From contig CM022676.1 in the NCBI GenBank assembly GCA_012295275.1, forward strand, positions 7,112,219 through 7,176,218: a stretch of 64,000 bases of DNA, given 5' to 3'. The translations under genes were made by a program, and so were the position numbers. Below are positions 1-16,164 of this stretch, one piece after another; the first letter of the stretch is position 1; each line of letters begins with the position of its first letter. The notes under the pieces were generated by a model that saw only the letters and a program-made list of their open reading frames with translations, made no database searches and was not told where the DNA came from. Source of the stretch: Chrysomallon squamiferum (Eukaryota; Mollusca; Gastropoda; Neomphalida; Peltospiridae).

Positions 1-321
1 AAAGAATAGTCACATACCTATAATAATATCAATGAAAAAAGGTTAATTTAAATAGCCCAGGTATAAATGACATTCTTAATTGCAATGCCAGATTATGTGA
101 TACTAGCACATTCCATTCTTAGTATGTTGTTTCTGATATGTTGTTGCAGGAAGGCATTGGCCAAATTTCATCATTCTCCTGTTTTTCCCAATCTACATTC
201 CCACATTGGCTGAACTAACACACTGGGGAATTTCAGTGTTTTTGAGATTTTTAAAGATAATCGTTTTCTTTCATAACCTCCTGTTTGTTTTAAAGATATG
301 ATTTTTTTTCTTCTTTCCCAG

Positions 322-1039
322 CCACCTGGTGCAGTTCATGGCATAGAGACAAAATTTCAACTGCATGTTATATCTGGTCAGTATATCATCTTGGAGTCGA
401 TGAAAGAGCGTGGACAACACATTGGAATCATGCCCAACGGCAGCCTAAAACCTGCAGCAACTACGGGACGAGAATTAAACTCACACTTTGCCATCAAGTT
501 AGTGGTGAGTATGGACATAACATTATGATATTATGTGTATGTTTAATGTATGTTATTATTTTATATTATGCAGTTTATGGTTAATATATCCTGCTATTTC
601 ATATCATATATTTTTGGTTTATAGCTTTATTATTTCATATCACATAATTTACATTTAATGGGTTATTATTTAAATCACATAATTTACGTTTAATGTGTTA
701 TTATTTAAATCATGTAATTTGCATTTAATGTGTTATTATTCCATGTCGCGTGTATTTTATGTTCAGTATGTTATTATTTCATATCACATAATTTATGTTC
801 AATGTGTTATTATTTCATGTTGTGTCATTTACGTTCATTATGGTATTATTTAAAATATTGAAAATTGTTAAATAGCATTTAATTGGTCTATGCTAAGTTT
901 CTAAATATTAAATTACTGCAAACATTTTCTCATTTACATTGATTTTTATTTTTTAATTAACTTATTATTATTATAATTTTTTTTTTTTCAGTATTCTCCC
1001 TACACTGCAGCAGCCCCAGCCCCTCAAGCTAGAAAATGA
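322..1039 (+). CDS. C-terminal exons of a gene with an FGF-like beta-trefoil-type segment (5' part outside window)
   Basis: Two coding exons are visible. Exon A is 322-504: the acceptor is a T-rich tract ending in CAG at 319-321 and the donor is GTGAGT at 505. Exon B is 992-1039: a T-run acceptor ends in CAG at 989-991 and the stop TGA is at 1037-1039. The junction is phase 0 and gives 76 residues. The reading begins PPGAVHGIETKFQLHV, continues with GQYIILESMKERGQHIGI and MPNGSLKPAATTGRELNSHF, and ends in an Ala/Pro-rich tail (YSPYTAAAPAPQARK). The pattern 'hydrophobic-G-x-x-x-N-G-S-x-K-x' followed by 'F-A-I-K-L' resembles the last repeat of FGF/IL-1-type beta-trefoils. This is family-level pattern matching only. 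It could be a secreted FGF-like ligand or an intracellular protein with a trefoil. Earlier exons lie upstream of base 1, so identity is open. The exon structure is convincing; the function is not. Confidence 0.72.
505..991 (+). other. Last intron of the trefoil-like gene, with diverged tandem repeat
   Basis: A 487-nt intron lies between GTGAGT and the T-rich acceptor. About 625-850 is filled by roughly six diverged copies of a unit of about 35 bp, of the form CATAATTTACRTTTAATGTG followed by TTATTATTTMA. The rest is AT-rich with no other signal. Confidence 0.65.
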
Positions 1040-1195
1040 AGAAAAGAAGAAAAAGAAAAGAAAAAAGAAATTAAAAACAGAAATGTGCTTAGAACAGCTA
1101 CATAGAGAAAGGAAATATGCAGCAATTTGCTTTATTGTTTTGTTTTTATTAAAACATACTAAAATATAAAATAGAAGATAATAATCTTTATTAAT

Positions 1196-1201
1196 AATAA
1201 A
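1196..1201 (+). promoter_or_regulatory. Polyadenylation signal AATAAA for the trefoil-like gene
   Basis: A canonical AATAAA lies 157 nt after the stop codon, inside an AT-rich 3' untranslated region. Further AATAAA hexamers occur near 1461 and 1480, so the real cleavage site could be downstream. Confidence 0.5.
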
Positions 1202-4200
1202 GTTTTAGAATACAATAACATCTTTATGAGGTTGCAGAGAATCTAATATTTTAGAAAATATTTTTCCATCATGGATGTAAATAGTCTGTATATAAAAATT
1301 CCTGATAAAATGTGCACTGGACTATGCAGTAATTTATTTTTATTTTTTTTTTTTTCGGAATCTTACAAGTATATTTTAAGTTAGGAATGTTCGTTGATTA
1401 TTTTTTTATATCGAATATCTTTGTGGCCTTTATAGGGTTCTGTTTTTAAAGGGTTTTTTTTATAATAAATAACAAAAGAATAAAGAAACTTTCAACAGCT
1501 GGATAAAACTAACCTTCTCAATATTTGTAATAAAAAAAATTCATATAAAAAAAAATATAAATTTTTTTAATGTTAAGAAGTATTCTTGAATAGCAATTTT
1601 TTTTTTTTTAAATATATTTTGATCTATATGAATAATTTGTTTTATTATTAGCAATGTATCCATTAATGTAAGATTAATGGGATAGTTTCTTGGATTTTCT
1701 ACTACAAAGAAAAAAAAAAAGAAAAAAAAAAAAAAAACAATTATTACACTTTAATTCTCATTTCAAAATATTTTTTACACTTTATTTTCTCTTGAAATAT
1801 TTTCAGACATGATAAACATAAAATATATTTTGATATTTATCTGTATGTAAAATCTAACAAGAAAATATATATTACAATTCTCAAAATTGATTACTGACCT
1901 CAGAAGAAAATGTGATCTGCAGCCATAGTGGAAAATGAAAAAATTAATTAAAATGTCTATATGAATTAAATATTGTTTGTATTCAGGTATCCATATGTCC
2001 TTTATTATTCAGAAAGCAGGAAAGGTTTATACAGATAATGTATTTATGTGGATAGACAACATGAGTTTCATAGTAGGACAAATTATTAGTTGTAGATGTA
2101 AAGTGAAACTTGCTATTGACTGCTTGTTTGTTTGGTTTTTTTATTCCCCATGTTTTAATAAAAATATTTTTTATGTAGCTATACAACGATCACAGAATAT
2201 GTACACTATCCACACATACACATATACACAAATGGAGGTATATGTATATGTAAATAAATGCACATCTGCAACTAATGCATGTGCAGGGAGGTGTCTAATA
2301 TGAAAAGAAAATTTTAACATCTAACTGTTTATTCTGTTAGCAGTTTTCCTATATCAAAATCTACACAATAGTTAAAAATGTCCAAATACATTTAATGCAC
2401 TGTATCATTGTTTGAAGCTATGTAAAACAAAGCTGCATTTGTCTTGGGCAATCCCTGCATTCATTAAACAGACATATTTATCTACCAAAACCACAGACAA
2501 AAAATATATGTTAAGACTAAAAAACCACTATCATGTATATTAAGACTAGATGTGTGTGCCAATTTTACTATTTAATATTTATATATATATATATATTTTT
2601 TCATTTTGTTAGTTTATTGTTTCAAATATACATCAGTTTTTGTAAATTTATTTTATATGGATACTGGATATTTTAAAATGTTTTTTAAAAGAATCAGTAT
2701 GTATAAATTATAATTTGGGTGTTTGGGTTATTTTGGACAAAGTTATTATACTCGATATTATATATACATACTATTTTTTTTAAATATGAGATTTTGTTAT
2801 ATAGTTATCTTGGGAATTTGTATTACTATTTTTGAAAAATGTTCTATATTCATGATATTTACCCCATCCTTCTAAATAATAAATTATACCAAGCAATTAA
2901 CTTGACACTGTACTAGCTAAAACTTAACAATTTCTCATCTAATTTAACTATTTACACACTGTTTTATTAGTAAACAGTAAAAACATCTGGGGGATATTTT
3001 CACTGGGTACGAAAAAATGTTGGTACATAATAAAACATAAAGCTAAAACGTATTTGTCTTAAGAATATATATCCCATCTGTTTCAGAAGTGAGAATAATA
3101 CTCAACATTTTTCAGTAAATTTTTAATTTTGTAGCCTATGTATGATGTACTAAATTTTAGTTTTAATTCTTCACATATGGATGTATAGAAGAAAAGAAAG
3201 GTTGTTAATCATGGTTCTGGATATTAAAGTGCCTTTCGTATTTTTAAAAAGAATCAAAATTCAGTTACATTATATATTTAAAATTGTGTGTGTATGTGTG
3301 TGTGTATATATATATAAACATAGATACACACACATCAATTGTGCAAGCATGTACATACATACATATATACACACACATTCTTACACATTTATATTCAAGC
3401 AAATGTGTCTTGGACATAATTGAGAAACCTGGGTTGTCTATACAAGCCTGTTGGTCTGTTAAAAGATTAGAGTAGAAAGTGTAGTGGCCTTAAAAAAAGT
3501 CAGTAATCAGATTTGATCCCAGAATCTATCACTGATGGGTATTGACTTAATCTTTATGCAATGTAGCCTTGGTTTGTTACATTATGTACCTTTTGTAATT
3601 TTTAAGAATCACAAATTGTTATATAGCTTTACTTACTAATTTTAGCTTCTCATGTTTTAATATATAAAACTAATAGATATATGTTTCAAGTTCACAAAAT
3701 TCTTTCCTTGTGAGAAGCTTGTTTATGTAATTTACTTTTTATGGATTGTTAATATTTTTGGGACATCAACAATTGTATGGTTTTTTAACATAATTTTTTA
3801 AATATTAGACATTTGGAATTTAAACTGATGCAATTTAGTTTCAGCTTTATATATATATATATACACACATATACACATTTTAAAATCATGTTTTAGTATG
3901 CTTTTACTTTCAATTGTGCTAAAAAAATAATTAGATTGCAATTTACTCACTGTTAAATTTTAATCAAGTTTTACCAGTCATAAGAAAACAAAATGTTGTA
4001 CCTCTTTGTTTTTTGAGCTTTACATTATAATAACCCAATTATAATAATGTAGTAATAACTTATTAAAAATCTTTTTTGTTTCATGGTGTTTTCTTATTTT
4101 TTTTCTTATGTGGAATGTTGCTTTCATCTTCTTAGGATTATTTTGTTTATCTATGTTTATGAAGAGGACTACCTTGTAATATTTTATACCATATAAGGAT

Positions 4201-4550
4201 AAAACACAAGATGGATGAAAGTTGCAAGACATGAAGACTTTCTGCACTGCTACATCTTTAAAAAAACAAAAACAAACGTTTTTAAATTTTTATATTATAC
4301 AGAGTTAACAGTTAGACCAATAATTTTCTACAAAGGTATGGTTTGTGTTTCAGTTTACCCATCCAACAAACATTCATTAATTTAATAAAATTTTCTAATA
4401 TTTAGCAAGCTGTCTAATCAGCAGATCACTTCTTTTTCATTTCTCTATGCATTCATTCCTAACAATTTGTTTCTACTACACAGAGAGATATATATAAATA
4501 AATGTAAATGCAATTTAAATTATAAAAATGTAGACAACACAACAAATTCT
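1202..4550. other. AT-rich tail-to-tail intergenic DNA
   Basis: This lies between the 3' ends of the plus-strand trefoil-like gene and the minus-strand L40 gene. It is very AT-rich, with poly-A/T runs (for example 1717-1737), (TA)n at about 2578-2597 and 3849-3862, and TG/TA/CA microsatellite DNA at about 3284-3375. No exon with credible splice sites or protein-like composition was seen. Confidence 0.6.
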
Positions 4551-4568
4551 GAATTTATTACACTGCAT

Positions 4569-4574
4569 TTTATT
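4569..4574 (-). promoter_or_regulatory. Polyadenylation signal of the ubiquitin-L40 gene
   Basis: TTTATT on the plus strand is AATAAA on the minus strand, about 190 nt past the stop codon. A second copy lies at 4554-4559. Either could be used. Confidence 0.5.
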
Positions 4575-4764
4575 TTTGGCTGAAAGCAGATTTTCGGGGG
4601 TGTATTTTTTTTTTTTTTTTTTTGAAATCCAGAGGCACTGAAAGGAGGCAAATAGACTCCTGAAGAATTAACCCCTCCTTTTCAACAGAAAGAAAAACAA
4701 GACGACAAGAAACATTCTGATGTTTTTAATGAATGTGTTATATCACAGAAACGTCAGCATCAGT

Positions 4765-8555
<3,791 letters not shown>

Positions 8556-9480
8556 AACGAAACGGGGTTTACACAGACTAATACAGGAACGAAATAATAA
8601 TGTTATCTAAAGGATACATATCATTATATTCTTGGTTTGCAAATGGTTCACGTTTCTTTTTTCCTTTTTACTTTGTTCAGTAATTATTAAATTTATGTCA
8701 GTATATTTATTTTTTAAATTATATTTTTAAATGGGAAATAGTATTTTTTTTTGTTTTTGAATTTATAAATTATCGAAATTATCAATTATCAAAGATCAGA
8801 ATTATTTTCATTTTTTTTCTAAATGTAGCTCATTTAGAACATTTGAGAACAATATTTTTGTCTACATCTATATGTCTGTGTCTATGTATGGAATTTATTT
8901 ATTTTATTTTATTTTAATCAGAACACGTAATATTGTCTATTTTTCATAACATTTCAATACATTTCGAGCTGTCCATCTTGCGACCGACCTTGAAAAATAT
9001 TCATGGATAAATTTCTGATGTTAAAATCTCGTTTTTTTTTTCTTTCTAAGTTAGTGTTCCTTATCATAATAACAATAATAATAGCTAAGATGGGCATCTC
9101 CATTAATTATGCATAAATAAATTCTGAATTATTTACTTCTTGTTATTAATATTAATATATATTAACACTTCATTTTTTAAAATAAATTTCTTATGGGTTT
9201 TCTTTCTTTATTTTGTTTCATAGATTTCAAACATTTTAATCAATTATGTTTTAGAACACTGTAATTCACGAAATTTAAAAGAATTAAAATAAATAATTTA
9301 TGAAAATAATAAAATAGTTTGGAATTAAATTTAACCTATACATTTTCTAATTTGGATTTCGATATAGTGTTTCAGTTTATTTAATGTTTAATAACTATCT
9401 GCTCTTCTTTATAATAATAGTTTCAATGATGTGGTCGTTTCTGTACAGTTCACAATCACCAACAATTCTTTAGGAATATA
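8556..9480. other. Head-to-head intergenic DNA between the L40 gene and the signal-peptide gene
   Basis: About 0.9-1.2 kb separates the two divergent starts. The middle is AT-rich with T-runs and no recognisable gene. Only the two ends carry promoter-like composition. Confidence 0.6.
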
Positions 9481-9489
9481 GCTTTTGTT

Positions 9490-9811
9490 TATTTTTAGAA
9501 CAGGACGACCGTTTCTTCGATAGACGGCGCTGAAGAAACAGGTGCACGCGCTGCGTAACCTCCGACCTGGGTCACAATAAGTTCATACTTTTGTTCCACG
9601 TGCGATATGATTGGACTGAAAGCAGAGGTAGGGTTTTGTTGATTGGTCGAAATAGATCAAACAGCGGCGGCTGTCTTGTGAAAGGATGCAGGCATTGATT
9701 CGCGTTATCATTGAATTAGCAACAAATTTAAATCTAGGAACTTAATAACGAGATAGAGGTATTCATAAGACGTATGGAGACATCCTAGCACTACTAATTT
9801 TGGATACGGTC
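9490..9811 (+). promoter_or_regulatory. Promoter and 5' leader of the signal-peptide gene
   Basis: This is a GC- and CpG-richer island in an AT-rich landscape. It contains GGTGCACGCGCTGCG at about 9541, a CACGTG E-box at 9597-9602 and two inverted CCAAT boxes (GATTGG at 9609-9614 and 9641-9646), all upstream of a plus-strand signal-peptide ORF at 9812. Two short upstream ORFs follow (9686-9745 and 9774-9788) if transcription starts before them. No clear TATA box was seen. The exact start site cannot be read from the sequence. Confidence 0.55.
9686..9745 (+). other. Upstream ORF, 19 codons, in the predicted leader
   Basis: ATG to TAA reads MQALIRVIIELATNLNLGT. A second mini-ORF, METS-stop, lies at 9774-9788, 23 nt before the main start codon. 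If both are in the mRNA they would reduce initiation at the main ATG. This depends on where transcription begins. Confidence 0.35.
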
Positions 9812-9869
9812 ATGCGTTCTGGATGGTTTGCCTGGTTCTGGCTTGGAGTTTTGACACCCCTGCAACTTG
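9812..9869 (+). CDS. First coding exon of a secreted or membrane protein (signal peptide, rest unknown)
   Basis: ATG at 9812 opens 19 codons, MRSGWFAWFWLGVLTPLQL plus one base, up to a strong donor G|GTAAGT at 9870. The residues form a signal peptide: a basic start (R2), then a hydrophobic, Trp/Phe/Leu-rich core. A signal-peptide exon ending in phase 1 is typical of receptors and extracellular proteins built from phase-1 modules such as Ig, FN3, EGF, CUB or cadherin-type ectodomains. This one exon cannot tell which. The CpG-containing promoter just upstream supports it. No following exon was found in the remaining 54 kb, implying a very long first intron. Confidence 0.6.
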
Positions 9870-10519
9870 GTAAGTAAACAAAAATTAAAAATACTAAAAA
9901 AGAAAAAGATTTTTTTTTTTTTCCCACACTTTTCACGAATTTTCCTTCCTTATACCAAACAATACCAAATCAGTTTTTTCCTTATCTGTGTGTCATCACA
10001 AACGAAATCGCATGATAGAGATTAAAATCAGGCTTTTTGCATAAAACTTTAAACGCTTTGCGAAGGAATTTCTGTTTTAGCGTCGGCGTTCCAATAGAGT
10101 AACGCCAAAAGTAAGAAGACAGACAAAAAAAAAAAAGCGTGTTAGGTAAATTATAGGCGGCGTTGTATTGTGTCTGTCAAAACAGAGCGCGTCTGCTTCG
10201 CACGTGGGATTATCAAACTGAAAGTAGACTCCAGCAGCTTAAATATAGTACATCTGTACATAGGTATGACCTACTACTACCTACCTGGCTCGGTGAGCGA
10301 GCGAGCGAGTGTGTGTGTATGTTCCATTAACGAAGTTGTCATGGACCAGGTGTAAAGCGATATTTTACAGGTGTGAATGCTACGTTTGTTGTTTTTACCT
10401 CCCAAAACTGGGAGTTACGCGTCCATCAGTAATTTGTTTTAACATTGTTAGAATGTTTATTTTTGTATCTTTGCCACATTTTGTTTTTATTCATATTATT
10501 CTGTTAAATTAAATTTAAA

Positions 10520-10520
<1 letters not shown>

Positions 10521-10570
<50 letters not shown>
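10521..10570. repeat. (TTA)n microsatellite
   Basis: A pure TTA run of about 50 bp. Confidence 0.95.
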
Positions 10571-10969
10571 GAACTAAATACATAAGATCTGTCATGTCTT
10601 CCAGAACCTTTATTTATTTATTTTTTGATTCTTCAAATCTTTCAATAAAGTATTCAGATAGACAGTTTATAAGGTTGAATATAAATTATTAATATAATAG
10701 ATCTTAAAGATGACAAACAGTATTTTAAATATACATATTTAATTCAGTTTTGTTTCTGTAGAAGTTTTAATATATGTACTATATACAACATTTTGAATTA
10801 TCTCTCTGTGCGTATGTGTATGAAACTCAAAATGTATATATACTTCACACATATACATCATACACACATACATATATTTTACATTACACATACAAATATA
10901 TGCATATAAATATACTTTCTCTCTCTATGTAGCTTACACACACACAGAGACTCAGTATAAAAGCACATT

Positions 10970-11770
10970 ATATACATAGTGAACTGATAAAATACATATA
11001 GACTGGTTGTATTGTATTACTTTTGTCTTAAAGCACATTATACTATATACATATTGACTGGTTGTATTGGTTAGTTTTGTCTTAAAGCACATTATATTAT
11101 ATACATTGAGTGAACTAATAAAATACATATAGACTGTTGTACTGGTTAGTTTTGTCTTAAAGCACATTATATTACATACATACAGAGAACTGGTAAAATA
11201 CATATTGACTGGTTGTATTGGTTAGTTTTGTCTTAAAGCACATTATATTACATACATTGAGTGAACTAATAAAATACATATAGACTGTTGTATTGGTTAG
11301 TTTTGTCTTAAAGCACATTATATTACATACATACAGAGAACTGGTAAAATACATATAGACTGTTGTATTGGTTAGTTTTGTCTTAAAGCACATTATATTA
11401 TATACATAGAATGAACTGATAAAATACATATAGACTGTTGTATTGTATTAGTTTTGTCTTAAAGCACATTATATTATATACATAGTGAACTGGTAAAATA
11501 CATATTGACTGATTGTATTGTATTAGTTTTGTCTTAAGGCACATTATATTATATACATAGAATGAACTGATAAAATACATATAGACTGTTGTATTGGTTA
11601 GTTTTGTCTTAAAGCACATTATATTATATACATTGAGTGAACTGATAAAACACATATAGACTGGTTGTACTAGTTAGTTTTGTCTTAAAGCACATTATAT
11701 TACATATGTATAGTGAACTCATAAAATACATATTGACTGGTTGTACTGGTTGGTTTTGTCTTAAAGAGTT
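10970..11770. repeat. Minisatellite, ~73-78 bp unit, about 11 copies
   Basis: The unit contains GTTTTGTCTTAAAGCACATT, then ATATTAYATACAT, GTGAACTGRTAAAATACATA and GACTGKTTGTATTGGTTA. The word TTGTCTTAAAG recurs near 11025, 11080, 11153, 11230, 11307, 11380, 11456, 11602, 11683 and 11758. Copies are highly similar, so the array is young. Minus-strand open frames here are only the repeat translated. Confidence 0.93.
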
Positions 11771-11899
11771 CCCAGTGGGAAACTAATACAAATCTGTCTG
11801 ATACACCAGTCTAATAGTGAACTCTTACACAGACTGCACTTCACTGCTACACAGTGAGCTGACGTTCTTTAGTTTTATACATCAATCTTACAAAGCCTG

Positions 11900-11902
11900 T
11901 AG

Positions 11903-11935
<33 letters not shown>

Positions 11936-12073
11936 CTGTGTGTATGTTTATTTTATTTTTGCACAACCTTCTTACAGTCGCTCTGTGTATATAGTTTTCA
12001 TATGTGTGTCTGTATATGTAAATATGTTACTCAGTCTGTATGTCATCTATTACCTTTAAGTTTCACATATCTT

Positions 12074-12145
<72 letters not shown>
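11900..12145. repeat. (TG)n and (TA)n microsatellites
   Basis: TA/TG runs at about 11903-11935, and a long compound (TG)n(TA)n at about 12073-12144. The TA part alone exceeds 45 bp. Confidence 0.93.
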
Positions 12146-12146
<1 letters not shown>

Positions 12147-12439
12147 ACATTACTGTCTGTTTTTTATGTAAATATGTGTTAATATTTATTAATTTTTTAT
12201 CTTTTTTTTGATACACAGAGGTATACTTGTATATGGCTGTGTTTTGTAGGCATATGTGAACAGTTTTCCTATCTGTTATATATTGACTTAAACAGAGATG
12301 AATTTATTGTTAAGTTCATTATTATACAGTCCTGGATGTGTGTGTGTGAATTTGGCTTCTTGTGTGTGTGATGGGTTTGTGGATATGTATGGATGTTTGT
12401 TAATGTTTTTATTTTTGCATAAATATACACAAATGCATA

Positions 12440-12501
12440 CATAAATGTATAGATCTATATATGTGTACACACACACACACACACATACATACATACACAC
12501 A

Positions 12502-12539
<38 letters not shown>

Positions 12540-12712
12540 TACACACACACACACATATATGTGCACACACATTCTTTCTGCTGTCAGTGGTAATCACACA
12601 CACACACACACACACACACAACATACAGACACACACACACATAACACACACAGACACATACACATAACATGCACACACATTCTTTCTGCTGTCAGTGGTA
12701 ATTACATACATA
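12440..12712. repeat. (AC)n block containing a ~107-bp duplication
   Basis: Long CA/TACA runs are interrupted twice by ACATTCTTTCTGCTGTCAGT followed by GGTAAT, at about 12568 and 12675. The spacing of about 107 bp shows a local tandem duplication of microsatellite plus unique sequence. Confidence 0.88.
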
Positions 12713-12887
12713 TCTCCTTCTCGTTCATTTAACACGACCAGACAAAAAAAGAAGTAATTTTTCTAATTTTATGCCTCACGTTTAGAATTTAAACTTTATG
12801 AGAGTGCTCTGGGAATATCAAATTTCGGTGATGAAGTCTGGCATAACAAAAACCAGGAACTGCCGATTCCATCAAGAATTTGGTTTG

Positions 12888-14018
12888 TTACATATGATAA
12901 AATTAACTAATTAGTATCATATCTAATATATCCAATATGCTACGCATGAATTATCTGTTGTATGTAACAGGTATAAGTTAATTATTTCAAAGTTAATGTT
13001 AAACACATGTAAGTGTGCTTTGCATAGATTTCACGTGTTATAATACGAATACTTTAATTTTATTACATCAAATGTCATAGAATATCAAATATATTAAGTA
13101 TGGTATGCATGTGTTACCTGTTATATGGAACAGGTATACGTTAATTATTTCATAGCTAAAACTAAATCTCTGCTCATTACCTGTTATAATATTAATACAT
13201 TGATTATATTATATCTGATACATTAAGTATGGATTGCATGGAATATCTGCTGTATGTAATAGGTACAAGTTAATTATTTCATAGCTAATGTTATATATAT
13301 GCAAGTAGGCTACACATTGTCTTTTATATTATTAATACATTGATTAGATTATATCTGATATTAAATAGGCTATACATTAATTATCTGTTGTATATAAGAG
13401 GCATAACTTAATTATTTCATAGCTAATAAACACGTGCAAGTATGCTATATATAGGTGTTTATCTCTTATGATGATATATTAGATATATTACATCTCTTAC
13501 ATTAAGTGTGGTATGTAAAAAGTATCTGACGTATATAACAGGTGTGTGTTATATATTTCATAGCTAATATTAAACATCTGAATTAACTGTATTAATATTA
13601 ATAGACTGATTATTAAATCTAATATTACCAATACACTACTATATTACCAATATATTAAGTATGGCATGCATGACTTATCTGATGTATATGTATATAACAG
13701 GTATATGTTAATTATTTCATAGTTAATATTGAACACATGCTGTTATGCGAAGTATGGGTTTTCCAAGCTCTGTTTTAGTAGTTATCGTTGTTAAACTAAC
13801 TTCTAATGAAGAGCATTACCTGGCTTGTCTGTCTGTTGTATTTTTAAAAGTATGATTTAATTAACACATGACTCAAGCATGCATTGCATGTATAGTCTAC
13901 TAAAATTTGTAATGCTAATTTAATTTACATGTATACTGTATCAGCATGACTTCATTATTTGTTAGCTTTTATTTCAGTATGTATACAATAGCTACACAGA
14001 AATACACATTTATAATTG
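12888..14018 (+). repeat. Left arm of a long inverted repeat, made of ~145-bp tandem units
   Basis: About six diverged units carry GTATGGTATGCATG, then ATCTGTTGTATATAACAGGT, then TTAATTATTTCATAGCTAAT. They recur near 12938, 13098, 13226, 13366, 13506 and 13659. The inner part (13744-14018) is single-copy and matches the reverse complement of 16165-16413. Of this, 13744-13835 is identical over 92 nt. The arm ends in a (TG)n tract. Confidence 0.85.
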
Positions 14019-14648
14019 TGTGTGTGTGTGTATGTGTGTATATATATATGTGTATATGTGTGTGTGTGTGTGAATGCATGTATAGTTTATACACACAAAC
14101 ACATGCATATGTACATAGATGTAGGGTGTGTAATTTGTTGCTAATCAAAAATGTACACTACGTAACCACACATGAATACCTTTGTATTAATTTTTAACAA
14201 AGTTGCTCTATGCTATACTTAAGTTCCTATAGTATGTATTTATTGTTACAAAACTACAGCCTGGTTAAAATAACATTTACATCACTTAGTAACATACAAT
14301 ACTAAAGTGTTATTGTACCAGCGATATTACATAACAGATAAAAACCGAAACTGTCCTGAAGGCTTTTTCTTGTTAGTCAGAACTGAAAAATAACATGGTC
14401 TCAAGTGGAATCGATTCTTTCAACTGGCAGCAATCTCATGACCTTCGATGTATATATAAACCATGATAATAATTTATTTAATATGTCAAAAATAACTTAG
14501 TGAGGGAGTAGGTAGGGTCAGGGTTTTTTTTTATTTTTTAAATTTTTTTTTGTTTTTGGTTTATATGTAAGTATTAGTGTGTGTGTGTGTATATTTGTGT
14601 GTGTATATATATATGTATTTTTTGTGTATGTGTATGTATATATATGTG

Positions 14649-14692
<44 letters not shown>

Positions 14693-16164
14693 TACATACA
14701 CACACACACAGATATATAAACAATATATTCTGCTTTGTGTTTCTCTCTTAAATGCACATCCGATATATTGGCATATCCTCTCTCTCTCATGTGTGTGTGT
14801 GTGTGTGTGTAAAAAAATCTAACCTTACAAACCTCCCACTAACCAGCTTCTAGCGAGGTTTAAGAAACAAAACACACATTTCCATGCTGAAGTAGTGTTG
14901 AAAATAAATATAATTAATAACAAAGCATAGGCTCTATTTATACTGAGCCAGATCTGTAATAAATTAGATCACAGAAAACTGGAATTCGTCTAAGAATGAA
15001 GATATGATTTCCAAAAAGAGAACAAATTAAATTATCCAATTAAGTATTAATATTGTTTGCTTGCGAGGATTATAACACATGTGGAAGCTTTGTAATACAG
15101 TTTTATACAGTGTGAAACAGTTACTAAGAATAATATGACAAAGATAGTTGTACAATGTTAATGTTGTTCAAAAATAACTCAATATTAGTACAAGAAGTGC
15201 ACTTGATTACATTGTTTTACAATGTATAAAATAAATTGGTTGCAATATGTTGTATAAAAATAACTAAATATGGAAAAATTGACTAAGATAATTATACAAT
15301 GTTAGTGTGTTTAAAAATAAATCAATATTTATTACTGCGTTTGATTAACTTTGTGTTACAAGGTGCAAAAATAAGTAATATGGGGAAAAATGGACTTGGT
15401 AATTATAGAATGTTAAAAATAACTAAAAATGTATTACAATATCTGCTTGATTACATTGTGTTACAAGGTAAAAAAAAAAGATATGGTTATAGTATAAAAA
15501 TTATATAAAATTGTATAAAATTAACTAAATATTGAAAAATATTTGTTTGTTGGAAATAACTCAACATTAGTATTATAACTGTACTTAATTTCATTGGGTT
15601 ACAGTATGTTCCAATAAAAATAACTATAAAAATAACTAACTATGGTAAAAATTGGCTAAGATAATTGTAGAATATAATGTAAAAAATAATTCAAGTTATT
15701 ATAAGATCTTTTTATTATTATTATTTTATTTTAATAAAAATGAAAAAATATGAGGAAAAAAGTTGTACAATATTAAAATACTTTGTACAGGTAGTGTAAA
15801 AATAAGAACATTTTTACAGTGCTGTGAATAAGAAAATGAAATAAAATTTATAAATCACAGGATAAAACTAAAAATCGAACTATAATAAAAATGTGAGCAG
15901 TAATTCTATGTGATTTCTTTTTATCACACACTAAAACATGTTTATATCACAACCTACACAGTGAAATATCATTTGTATAACATTCCCACACAATATGTAT
16001 TGTATTTATTGGCTACAGATATGTGAATCATACCTAAAGCTATCAAACTACTGAAGTAGTAATTTATTTGTAACTGTATCAAAACCTGTTATACATACAT
16101 ACATGTATACATACATACATACATACAAACAAACATATACACATACACACATACATATATACAT
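14019..16164. other. Spacer between the inverted-repeat arms
   Basis: About 2.1 kb. It holds (TG)n/(TA)n next to the left arm, a compound GT/TA/CA microsatellite block at about 14577-14812, an old tandem repeat at 15120-15700, and (ACAT)n before the right arm. No protein-like ORF (transposase, reverse transcriptase or other) was found. Confidence 0.6.
15120..15700. repeat. Diverged ~110-150 bp tandem repeat
   Basis: The phrases AAGATARTTRTACAATGTTA, AAAAATAACT, and CTTGATTACATTGTGTTACA followed by a short AAGGT-like stretch recur in order three or four times. The copies are strongly diverged. Confidence 0.6.

Noticed and set aside
10952-11655. Repeated minus-strand frames with MCFKTKLTNTT units, resembling a repeat protein
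   Set aside because: These are the ~75-bp minisatellite translated. Frames break between copies and the unit length is not a multiple of three.
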